Assembly (NCBI GenBank): GCA_020629815.1
Contig: JAHDCN010000073.1
Coordinates: 1 to 7,214 of the forward strand
Length of the DNA: 7,214 nucleotides
From: Verrucomicrobiota bacterium
Lineage (GTDB): Bacteria > Verrucomicrobiota > Verrucomicrobiia > Verrucomicrobiales > DEV007
Direction of reading: 5' to 3'
Within the stretch, counting starts at the first letter, position 1. Each line of letters opens with the position of its first letter. Below are positions 1-5,294 of this stretch, piece by piece. The notes beneath the pieces were generated by a model. That model did no database searches. It was not told the DNA's origin and saw only the letters and a list, made by a program, of their open reading frames with translations. The position numbers and the translations under genes were made by a program.

Positions 1-1112
1 AGTTCGGTGGTTGGCACCGCCCGGAGTGGCTCGTTCGATTTTGCCTGATTTTTTTGCTTCAGCTTCTCCAGGAATTTGAATTTTCCTTTCCCGATGTTGG
101 CAAAGGGTTGCTTGCTGTTTTCGACTTTTTTCGGAGCCGGCTCGAAGCGAACCGTTAGCGCCCGGGAAACCAGTTCGTCTGTTCTTTCCGGAGAGAAAAA
201 CTCAAAGCTCTGTTGCTGGCCGAGTATGGCAACCTGCAGAGCCCACCATTTATCCACGCCGTTTTGAACTTCACGAAAACCGGGGAAGTGTTGCCGGAGC
301 AAGGCGTGAGTTTTGCCGGATCCTGCATCAACCAGATCGTAGAGGACGCTGCGCATGCTAATCGTTCCACCCGGCTGCTTTACCAGAGCTTCAACCAAGG
401 CTGACGAGGAGGCTTGAAACGCTGACCGACTCATCGGTGCCAGAGCCTGAGCATTTGATTCTGATATAATCTTGTCGACACCCAGAAGTTGGCCGCTCTT
501 CAAGTAGCCGGCAAAAAACGCGCTGGGGCGGCCGTTTCGTTTGTGATTGATCAGTTCTTCGAATCCATAAATCATCCATTCCGGAACGGAAATGCGCCGG
601 TCTTGCAGTTTGCCCGGTGCGCCGGCATGGGGGCGCAACATTTGCTCCAACAGCATTGCTTTGATGAATCCGCGCGCGAATTCCTGATCTTCGAAACGCT
701 GATGCAGTTTCACATAGACGTAGATATGGAAGCGATTGTCGGCACCGAGAAAAGGTTTGGTGACGACATAGCGGCCTCCTTCGAATTCGTCGGTGTCTTT
801 TCCCTGAATCTGGATATGAAGGGGGATGGACCAGCGATCTTCCCACTGCTCTTTGCTCAGGTGCAGAACCCGATTGAAGTCGCGTTGCAGTTGCCTGCTG
901 TAGTGATGAAAGGAATTGCGAATTGCCGGGGTGGGAGCCTCTACCTTAATTTGAAAATCGACTGCCCGCTCATCATCCTCCTGATCCCCAAGAGTGATGA
1001 ACGAATCGCCGCCCTGCGGGATTCGAACGCCTGCTGTTTCCTGAGCTGGAACGAACGGTATCGTCCAGCCCAGCAATATCAGGAAGCAGCTCGCTGTTAT
1101 GAATCTTTCCAC
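1..1112 (-). CDS. Secreted protein of unknown function, GTG start, 3' end beyond the window
   Basis: An uninterrupted minus-strand frame of 370 codons runs from GTG at 1112 to the left edge without a stop, so the C-terminus is missing. The protein begins (V/M)ERFITASCFLILLGW and has a clear Sec signal peptide: a short charged start, a hydrophobic core at about residues 4-21, and a likely cleavage site VPA|QE after residue 23. The mature part is mixed alpha/beta with no membrane segment. A segment at residues 177-188, PEWMIYGFEELI, resembles the 'P-x-W-(l/i)-x-x-G-(l/f)-x-E' helix that follows the metal site in peptidase-MA-like (gluzincin-fold) proteins. However, the preceding helix (KAMLLEQML) has no HExxH, so it would be a non-catalytic or unrelated protein. 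The tail seen (about 330-370) is Lys/Gln-rich. The ATG at 1134 is in another frame that stops early. GTG is favoured because the signal peptide follows it directly. I do not recognise a named family. The reading frame and export are well supported; the function is not. Confidence 0.8.
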   Translation of the reverse strand, partial: MERFITASCFLILLGWTIPFVPAQETAGVRIPQGGDSFITLGDQEDDERAVDFQIKVEAPTPAIRNSFHHYSRQLQRDFNRVLHLSKEQWEDRWSIPLHIQIQGKDTDEFEGGRYVVTKPFLGADNRFHIYVYVKLHQRFEDQEFARGFIKAMLLEQMLRPHAGAPGKLQDRRISVPEWMIYGFEELINHKRNGRPSAFFAGYLKSGQLLGVDKIISESNAQALAPMSRSAFQASSSALVEALVKQPGGTISMRSVLYDLVDAGSGKTHALLRQHFPGFREVQNGVDKWWALQVAILGQQQSFEFFSPERTDELVSRALTVRFEPAPKKVENSKQPFANIGKGKFKFLEKLKQKNQAKSNEPLRAVPTTE

Positions 1113-1120
1113 GGAAAAGA

Positions 1121-1150
1121 AGTCTACCGTACATCGAGGTAAAGCGACAA
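1121..1150 (-). promoter_or_regulatory. Possible promoter of the secreted-protein gene
   Basis: On the minus strand TTGTCG (1150-1145) and TAGACT (1126-1121) are separated by 18 nt, each matching 4 of 6 consensus bases. Transcription would start almost at the GTG start codon, giving a leaderless or nearly leaderless mRNA. The placement just after the hairpin at 1161-1194 makes an independent transcript plausible. The match is weak. Confidence 0.22.
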
Positions 1151-1160
1151 TCGGGAAATA

Positions 1161-1194
1161 CGAACAGGTCGATGGGGCACCATCGACCTGTTCG
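1161..1194 (-). terminator. Perfect 15-bp inverted repeat, probable terminator of the Hsp20 genes
   Basis: CGAACAGGTCGATGG and its exact reverse complement flank a 4-nt loop (1176-1179). The hairpin starts 30 bp past the stop of the downstream Hsp20 gene and ends 49 bp before the GTG of the next gene. Read on the minus strand it is followed by TATTT and then C-rich sequence, so the U-tract is poor. It may be a factor-assisted terminator, a 3'-end stabiliser, or a structure in the 5' leader of the next gene. The long perfect stem and intergenic position make a functional RNA hairpin likely. Confidence 0.6.
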
Positions 1195-1223
1195 GTGGAA
1201 TTTTGACGAATGGCTAGTTGGAC

Positions 1224-1640
1224 TTAGCGCACTTCGATCTTCTGTGGTTTTGCTGCTTCGCGGAGCGGAAGTCGCAGGGTGAGCATGCCGTCATTCAAGT
1301 CTGCAGATACCTGCGTCTCATCGACTTCGGGGCCGACGTCGAGACGAAGTCGATAGGTGGTTTCAGCGCCTGTGACCGGAGCGGAACCCAATGGCTTCCA
1401 GGATTCCGGAACGGCAACGACACGATTTCCCTGAATCTCGAGGATCTCATTTTCAATTGAGACCGTGAGGTCATCACGCTGAACCCCGGGAAGAGATACA
1501 TTTACTTCCCAGGCCTGTTCATCATAGCGCGAGGTGTATCGGGGTTTTCTGACCGTAGCCGGTGCTTCGGTAAGGGCTGTCTTTGTTGTGGGGGTAATCT
1601 CTGTGGAGCAGACTCCATCTTTACAGGAATTTTCGTTCAT
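1224..1640 (-). CDS. Hsp20/alpha-crystallin small heat-shock protein (downstream copy)
   Basis: This 138-residue protein is the size of bacterial small heat-shock proteins, ATP-independent cytoplasmic holdases that form oligomers and keep unfolding proteins soluble. The alpha-crystallin domain covers about residues 33-138. It contains the strand pattern around VNVSLPGVQRDDLTVSIEN (47-65) and the family signature ADLNDGMLTLRLP (113-125), matching the A-x-x-x-x-G-v-L motif. The C-terminus ends KIEVR, where IEV can serve as the I/V-x-I/V anchor that docks on a neighbouring subunit. The N-terminal arm is short and polar, with two cysteines in a C-x4-C arrangement (residues 6 and 11), which is unusual for the family and could be redox-responsive (inference). 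It lies 43 bp downstream of a second Hsp20 gene on the same strand, so the two are probably one transcript. No clear Shine-Dalgarno sequence precedes the ATG. Confidence 0.93.
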   Translation of the reverse strand: MNENSCKDGVCSTEITPTTKTALTEAPATVRKPRYTSRYDEQAWEVNVSLPGVQRDDLTVSIENEILEIQGNRVVAVPESWKPLGSAPVTGAETTYRLRLDVGPEVDETQVSADLNDGMLTLRLPLREAAKPQKIEVR

Positions 1641-1654
1641 AAGGATTTTGGTGT

Positions 1655-1665
1655 TTTGCTTGGTT
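1655..1665 (-). repeat. 11-bp leader repeat, copy before the downstream Hsp20 gene
   Basis: The minus-strand sequence AACCAAGCAAA occurs here, 14 nt before the ATG of the downstream Hsp20 gene. The identical 11-mer lies at 2103-2113, 2 nt before the ATG of the upstream Hsp20 gene. The core CAAGCAA occurs a third time at 1669-1675. It may be a remnant of gene duplication or a shared translational element. Confidence 0.45.
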
Positions 1666-1683
1666 GTCTTGCTTGCGGAGAAA

Positions 1684-2100
1684 TTAGGAAACTTTTACGG
1701 AAACCGGTTTTCTTTCCTCCGATTTCGGAAGCGCTACCGTCAGAACGCCATCTTCCAGTCCCGCTTCGATTGCGGTTGTGTCGATGTCTTCGGGGATTCG
1801 AAGAGTAGTTTCGGTTTTGTCCCCGGCTGGATTTCCGCTCAAGCGGGAGAAACTGAGCCGGAGGAGCCCGTCTTCCACTTCAAGATCGAGCGCGTCTTTT
1901 TTTACGCCCGGGAGATCTACGAGAGCATAGAAATTTTCGTCGTCCTCGTACCAGTTTACCGGATTGGCTGCGGTGGAGGCACTGGAGAGAATTCTACGGG
2001 TTTCCCGAAATAGAGGGGAGAAAGACTCAAGAGAGTCGTTGAAGAACCACTCTAAGGTCGAGAACAGATCGTTTGTAGTAGGATTGGTGTGTCTTTTCAT
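1684..2100 (-). CDS. Hsp20/alpha-crystallin small heat-shock protein (promoter-proximal copy)
   Basis: This is the first gene of the Hsp20 pair, also 138 residues. The N-terminal arm (1-47) is rich in aromatic residues (LFSTLEWFFNDSLESF), as expected for the substrate-binding and oligomerising region of these holdases. The alpha-crystallin domain spans about 48-138, with FYALVDLPGVKKDALDLEVE (57-76) and the signature IEAGLEDGVLTVALPK (111-126). The end, KPVSVKVS, provides a V-x-V type C-terminal anchor. It differs strongly from its downstream neighbour in the N-terminal arm and has no cysteine, so the pair looks like old paralogues rather than a recent duplication. The AT-rich region upstream (2101-2220) should hold the promoter. 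I saw no CIRCE inverted repeat and no convincing sigma-32-type promoter there. Shine-Dalgarno is weak or absent. Confidence 0.94.
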   Translation of the reverse strand: MKRHTNPTTNDLFSTLEWFFNDSLESFSPLFRETRRILSSASTAANPVNWYEDDENFYALVDLPGVKKDALDLEVEDGLLRLSFSRLSGNPAGDKTETTLRIPEDIDTTAIEAGLEDGVLTVALPKSEERKPVSVKVS

Positions 2101-2102
2101 AG

Positions 2103-2113
2103 TTTGCTTGGTT
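2103..2113 (-). repeat. 11-bp leader repeat, copy before the upstream Hsp20 gene
   Basis: Same 11-mer, AACCAAGCAAA on the minus strand, as at 1655-1665. It ends 2 nt before the ATG at 2100, so it occupies the ribosome-binding position, where no standard Shine-Dalgarno sequence is present. Confidence 0.45.
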
Positions 2114-2182
2114 ATGCGGATTCTAGATGCAGTAACTGTGCCGATCTGTTTGATGTTTCATAAAATGTTTATAATTAAATAG

Positions 2183-2213
2183 TTGTGTATTTTTCTGATT
2201 TGGTTCGTATAAT
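2183..2213 (+). promoter_or_regulatory. Candidate promoter of the methyltransferase gene
   Basis: A perfect -10 hexamer TATAAT (2208-2213) is preceded by a partial -35, TTGTGT (2183-2188), with a 19-nt spacer, longer than ideal. Transcription would start near 2220, upstream of all plausible start codons of the methyltransferase gene. The -10 is convincing; the -35 is weak. Confidence 0.35.
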
Positions 2214-2323
2214 CAAAATGTGCCCTTTTGGCTCGATTTGTTTCTGTCTTGTGCCAATTAACTGGGCCAAAATGGCGCAATTTTTCTCCTTTTGCTTGTC
2301 GTTCAGCGGAGTTGGTTACAGAT

Positions 2324-3346
2324 GTGTCCAATACTCGAAGATTTCTCGAAAACGCATTCTCCGAAGCGGGGGGATGCGTGCCCTTTAGCCAATTTATGGA
2401 ATGGGCGCTTTTCGCTGAACCTGTCGGCTATTATTCATCCCGAATCGAAGATGTGGGTGGTGAGCGATCCGATTTTACCACTGCCCCCGAGTTGAGCGAT
2501 GCGCTGGGGCGTGGGATTGCCCACTGGGTGAAGGATTCGTCAGATGGCGAGAAAATTACGGTGATCGAAGTGGGAGGAGGAACCGGGGCACTTTCCGCGA
2601 CTGTGCTTCGTTCGCTGCCGTGGTGGACTCGTCGCAAACTGGACTACCGGATTGTGGATATTTCGCATCCGCTTTTGGAGCGCCAAAAGAAGAAGTTGAA
2701 GAGGTATTCGATCCAATGGTTTTCGTCTTTGAAGTCAGCGCTCACAGGATCCAGGGACAGAGTCTTGATTTTTTCTAACGAATTAGTCGATGCGTTTCCT
2801 GCCCGCTGGTTCCGATGGAATGGTGAGAACTGGGAAGAGGTGATGGTTGTCTACGATCCTGCAAAAGGAATCGCTGAAGAGTTTCGGCCGTTTGCAGAAG
2901 GTCTTGAAGAGTTTGGCAGTGATTGGCCTGTTGGTCAGAGAATGGAACGACATGATTCGTATCATGACTGGCTGCGTGAAGCCGTTGAATGCCTGCACGG
3001 AAAATCCGGTGAGTGGCTGACCATTGATTATGGAGATCGGACGAGAGAGCGGATTTACGACAAGCGTCCAGCGGGTACGATGCGTGGCTACTTTCGCAAT
3101 CAGCGAGTTCAAGGGGGAGATGTGTATGCTCGATTTGGGCAACAGGACCTGACCTGCGATGTTACTTTTGAGGATCTGCAAAATTGGGGGGAATCTCTGG
3201 GGTTACAGACAGCAAGCCTCTCCAGTCAGCGGGAATACCTCGAGTCTCAAGGGCTTCAGGATGATGCGATGGCTGCTTCGGAAGCGGGCCTGGCTTTTTT
3301 GGCGCTGAAGCAGGTTTTTTCTTTCGAAGTGGCGCAAGATGATTAG
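2324..3346 (+). CDS. SAM-dependent methyltransferase, MidA/NDUFAF7 family (COG1565)
   Basis: The protein is a class I SAM-dependent methyltransferase of the MidA family. The human member NDUFAF7 methylates an arginine of complex I subunit NDUFS2; bacterial substrates are generally unknown. Numbering from GTG 2324, the N-terminal family block is FSQFMEWALFAEPVGYYSS (21-39). The SAM-binding loop is VIEVGGGTGAL (80-90), with an acidic residue in RIVDIS (112). The hallmark SNELVDAFPARW spans about 151-162, LTIDYGD about 232-238, GTMRGYF about 251-257 and QDLTCDVTFEDL about 274-285. The frame is open back to TTG 2228 (372 codons), with further TTG codons at 2249 and 2312. I chose GTG 2324 (340 codons) because family similarity starts only about 10-20 residues after it and GCGGAG lies 12 nt upstream. 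The residues encoded by 2228-2323 look non-conserved. No ATG fits the N-terminus. The enzyme is probably cytoplasmic. Family is certain, start uncertain. Confidence 0.9.
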   Translation: MSNTRRFLENAFSEAGGCVPFSQFMEWALFAEPVGYYSSRIEDVGGERSDFTTAPELSDALGRGIAHWVKDSSDGEKITVIEVGGGTGALSATVLRSLPWWTRRKLDYRIVDISHPLLERQKKKLKRYSIQWFSSLKSALTGSRDRVLIFSNELVDAFPARWFRWNGENWEEVMVVYDPAKGIAEEFRPFAEGLEEFGSDWPVGQRMERHDSYHDWLREAVECLHGKSGEWLTIDYGDRTRERIYDKRPAGTMRGYFRNQRVQGGDVYARFGQQDLTCDVTFEDLQNWGESLGLQTASLSSQREYLESQGLQDDAMAASEAGLAFLALKQVFSFEVAQDD

Positions 3347-3349
3347 CTC

Positions 3350-3377
3350 TCGACAGCTTGCAAATCGGGTATAGGCT
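3350..3377 (+). promoter_or_regulatory. Possible promoter of the leuA leader
   Basis: TCGACA (3350-3355, 5 of 6 matches to TTGACA) is followed after 16 nt by TAGGCT (3372-3377, which keeps the T1, A2 and T6 bases). An overlapping TATAGG lies at 3370-3375. Transcription would begin about 3382-3386, immediately before the ATG of the leucine-rich leader ORF. The match is modest, but its position between the methyltransferase stop and the leader ORF is right for an independent leuA promoter. Confidence 0.3.
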
Positions 3378-3386
3378 TTTCTCAAG

Positions 3387-3461
3387 ATGAATTCATCGAC
3401 GAACAGCACCTCAATTTGCTCTCTCCTGCTCCTTCCCGGGCTGGTGCTACTTCTGGGCTGA
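3387..3461 (+). CDS. Candidate leucine-rich leader peptide of leuA (attenuator)
   Basis: This 24-codon ORF starts at ATG 3387 and stops at TGA 3459-3461, 92 nt before leuA. The peptide begins MNSSTNSTSICS, followed by four leucines, Pro-Gly, Leu-Val, three leucines and Gly. Eight of 24 codons are leucine: CTC CTG CTC CTT at 3423-3434, CTG at 3441, and CTA CTT CTG at 3447-3455. Enteric leu operons are controlled by a 28-residue leader peptide with four consecutive leucine codons, where ribosome stalling during leucine shortage prevents transcription termination. Composition and position here match that logic. There is no strong ribosome-binding site (CTCAAG precedes the ATG); a start right at the 5' end of the mRNA is possible. 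The local CT-rich composition inflates leucine codons and is the main alternative explanation. A small hydrophobic peptide of other function is also possible. Confidence 0.5.
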   Translation: MNSSTNSTSICSLLLLPGLVLLLG

Positions 3462-3473
3462 TTGCCCATTTTT
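3454..3473 (+). terminator. Small GC hairpin with T-run over the leader stop codon
   Basis: TGGGC (3454-3458) pairs with GCCCA (3464-3468) around the loop TGATT, followed directly by five T (3469-3473). This is a compact intrinsic-terminator shape, although the 5-bp stem is short. The TGA stop of the leader ORF lies in the loop. It could be the attenuator terminator of leuA or simply the terminator of the upstream methyltransferase transcript. Confidence 0.4.
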
Positions 3474-3553
3474 CTTCGTCTCATCCCAACTCTCTTTTAC
3501 CCGTTCCCGGGATATCTGTGTACTGAATTTTCTCCTGAAAACCCAATCGTTTT

Positions 3554-5239
3554 ATGAAACCTGAATCGTTAAACAAGTATCGTCCGTTCCCGTCGGTCGA
3601 TTTGCCGGACCGTCAGTGGCCGGATCGATCGATTACCTCTGCTCCCATTTGGTGCAGTGTTGACCTTCGTGATGGCAATCAGGCTCTTCCTCTACCTATG
3701 AGCGTGGATGAGAAGCTGAAGATGTTCGACATGCTGGTAAAGATTGGCTTCAAACAGATTGAGGTGGGTTTTCCTTCCGCTGCCGATACCGAGTTCAACT
3801 TTCTTCGTGAGTTGGTGAACCAGGATTTGATTCCTGACGACGTGACTGTTCAGGTGTTGGTGCAGGCACGAGACCACTTGATTCGGAGAACTTTCGAAAG
3901 TTTGGAAGGAGTCAAAAAGGCAATCGTGCACCTGTATAATTCGACATCGCCTCTGCAGCGCCGGGTGACTTTTGGAAATGCTTCCAAAGAAAAAATTAAG
4001 GAGATCGCTGTCGATGGCGCGAAGCTTATTAAGGAATTGGTCCCGACCCTGCCGGACACTCAGATCGATCTACAGTATTCGCCGGAGAGTTTCTCTGATA
4101 CCGAGTTGGAATATTCTCTGGAGGTTTGCAATGCGGTCTCAGCCGTGTGGGAGCCAACTCCTGATCGGAAGATTATTTTGAATTTGCCGGCGACGGTGGA
4201 GTGGTCGACTCCGAATGTTCATGCGGATCAGATTGAGTGGTTTTGCCGGAATGTGGACAACCGGGAAAACTCGGTGATTAGCCTGCATACCCACAATGAC
4301 CGCGGCACCGGAATCGCAGCTACAGAATTGGGTCTGCTCGCCGGAGCTGATCGTGTGGAAGGTACGCTTTTCGGCAACGGCGAGCGCACCGGCAATCTCG
4401 ATATCGTGATTGTTGCCTTAAACATGAACAGTCACGGTATTGAGACTGGGCTCGATTTTTCCGATCTTGGTTCAATTCGGAATATTTATCAGGAGGTCAC
4501 TCGTTTGAAGGTTCCTGAGCGCCAGCCCTATGCAGGCGAGTTGGTATTTACCGCTTTCTCGGGAAGTCATCAGGATGCGATCAAGAAGGGTCTGGATCTT
4601 CGTACGAAGGAGTCAGAGAGCGACCCGGCTTTGGCCTGGGGTGTGCCGTATTTGACAATTGATCCGCAGGATATCGGCAGAAACTATGAGGCCATCATTC
4701 GGATCAACAGCCAGAGTGGCAAAGGCGGCGTAGCCTACGTGTTGGATCGCGAGCATGGATTCGATCTGCCGAAAACAATGCATCCTCAGGTCGGGAAGTT
4801 TACCTGGGACATCGCCGATGCCAGAGGAGCCGAGTTGAGTAATGCAGAGATTGGGGAGATTTTTCTCGAGAATTTTGTCAATATTGCCAGTCCGATGAAG
4901 CTTGTGGAGTTCGAGCTGGACCATCAGTCTGCTGCTCGAGGTGAAGTGATCTGTCAGGCCAAAGTTCAGATCGATGGCGACGAACATTCCGGACAAGGAA
5001 ATGGCAATGGTCCGATCAACGCATTTGTCCATATGCTGGAAACCCTTGGCTTGAAAGATTTTCACGTGAGCGACTATCGGAGTCAGGCGCTTCGGGGTGG
5101 GTCGGATGCTGATTCAGCGGCGTACGTTCAGATTCACGATGATGCTACCGGCGATCTTTTTTGGGGATGTGGCGTGGACTCTTCGATTGAAATGGCGGGC
5201 TTAAAAGCGCTGATCTGTGCGTGCAATTTGCGTGGCTGA
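3554..5239 (+). CDS. leuA: 2-isopropylmalate synthase, long (type 2) form
   Basis: The enzyme condenses acetyl-CoA with 3-methyl-2-oxobutanoate to 2-isopropylmalate, the committed cytoplasmic step of leucine synthesis, normally feedback-inhibited by leucine. The 561 residues fit the type 2 family. An N-terminal extension (1-30) is followed by the TIM-barrel catalytic domain (about 31-310). Visible residues are the SVDLRDGNQ motif with catalytic Arg39 and metal ligand Asp40, Glu178 in SPESF, metal ligands His245 and His247 in LHTHND, and Asn281 in GNGERTGNLDI. His339 (SGSHQ) and the VPYLTIDPQDIGR linker (364-376) complete the active site. The spacing agrees with the Mycobacterium tuberculosis enzyme. 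The C-terminal LeuA allosteric domain covers about 440-555, including GQGNGNGPINAF (480-491) and GGSDADSAAYV (515-525). No Shine-Dalgarno sequence precedes the ATG. A leucine-rich leader ORF 92 nt upstream suggests leucine-dependent control. No leuB, leuC or leuD follows within the window. Confidence 0.97.
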   Translation: MKPESLNKYRPFPSVDLPDRQWPDRSITSAPIWCSVDLRDGNQALPLPMSVDEKLKMFDMLVKIGFKQIEVGFPSAADTEFNFLRELVNQDLIPDDVTVQVLVQARDHLIRRTFESLEGVKKAIVHLYNSTSPLQRRVTFGNASKEKIKEIAVDGAKLIKELVPTLPDTQIDLQYSPESFSDTELEYSLEVCNAVSAVWEPTPDRKIILNLPATVEWSTPNVHADQIEWFCRNVDNRENSVISLHTHNDRGTGIAATELGLLAGADRVEGTLFGNGERTGNLDIVIVALNMNSHGIETGLDFSDLGSIRNIYQEVTRLKVPERQPYAGELVFTAFSGSHQDAIKKGLDLRTKESESDPALAWGVPYLTIDPQDIGRNYEAIIRINSQSGKGGVAYVLDREHGFDLPKTMHPQVGKFTWDIADARGAELSNAEIGEIFLENFVNIASPMKLVEFELDHQSAARGEVICQAKVQIDGDEHSGQGNGNGPINAFVHMLETLGLKDFHVSDYRSQALRGGSDADSAAYVQIHDDATGDLFWGCGVDSSIEMAGLKALICACNLRG

Positions 5240-5294
5240 CTTCTGTCTGATTTTGCGCTTTCCGCTCGGGCTTAGTCGCGCCTACAGTCGGGGG

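Larger units (their letters stand above)
2101..2227. promoter_or_regulatory. Divergent AT-rich intergenic region between the Hsp20 genes and the methyltransferase gene
   Basis: This stretch separates genes transcribed away from each other, so it must hold at least two promoters. It is markedly more AT-rich (about 2150-2220) than the flanking coding DNA. On the plus strand there are two exact TATAAT hexamers, at 2170-2175 and 2208-2213. No strong minus-strand promoter for the Hsp20 genes could be picked by eye. Confidence 0.55.

Noticed and set aside
311..325. GSGKT in the secreted protein as a Walker A motif
   Set aside because: The GxxxxGK[ST] spacing is not met (preceding residues are LVDAGSGKT), no Walker B is apparent, and an exported protein is an unlikely P-loop NTPase.
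391..846. 151-codon minus-strand open frame, very Arg/Ser/Pro-rich
   Set aside because: It is a shifted-frame shadow of the secreted-protein gene on the same strand.
489..1142. 217-codon plus-strand open frame
   Set aside because: It lies antisense to the continuous secreted-protein frame (1-1112, minus), which has a signal peptide and protein-like composition. The plus-strand product shows no family feature.
1534..2013. 159-codon plus-strand frame across the Hsp20 genes
   Set aside because: It is antisense to two certain Hsp20 genes and has no recognisable domain.
2101..2227. CIRCE element or sigma-32 promoter for the Hsp20 genes
   Set aside because: No TTAGCACTC/GAGTGCTAA inverted repeat and no CTTGAAA/CCCCAT pair was found on reading both strands.
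3203..3484. 93-codon minus-strand frame spanning the methyltransferase end and the leuA leader
   Set aside because: It is mostly antisense to coding DNA and Arg-rich in a way typical of antisense translation. The plus-strand leucine-rich ORF explains the region better.
3347..3553. T-box riboswitch for leucine upstream of leuA
   Set aside because: No T-box consensus (the conserved antiterminator bulge sequence) or long specifier stem is visible, and the gap is short for one.
4613..5065. 150-codon minus-strand frame inside leuA
   Set aside because: It is antisense to the conserved C-terminal half of leuA, with no start signal or family resemblance.
5217..5294. 26-residue N-terminal extension of the sulfatase starting inside leuA
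   Set aside because: A normal signal peptide begins exactly at ATG 5295; the extension overlaps leuA and would put the signal peptide internally.
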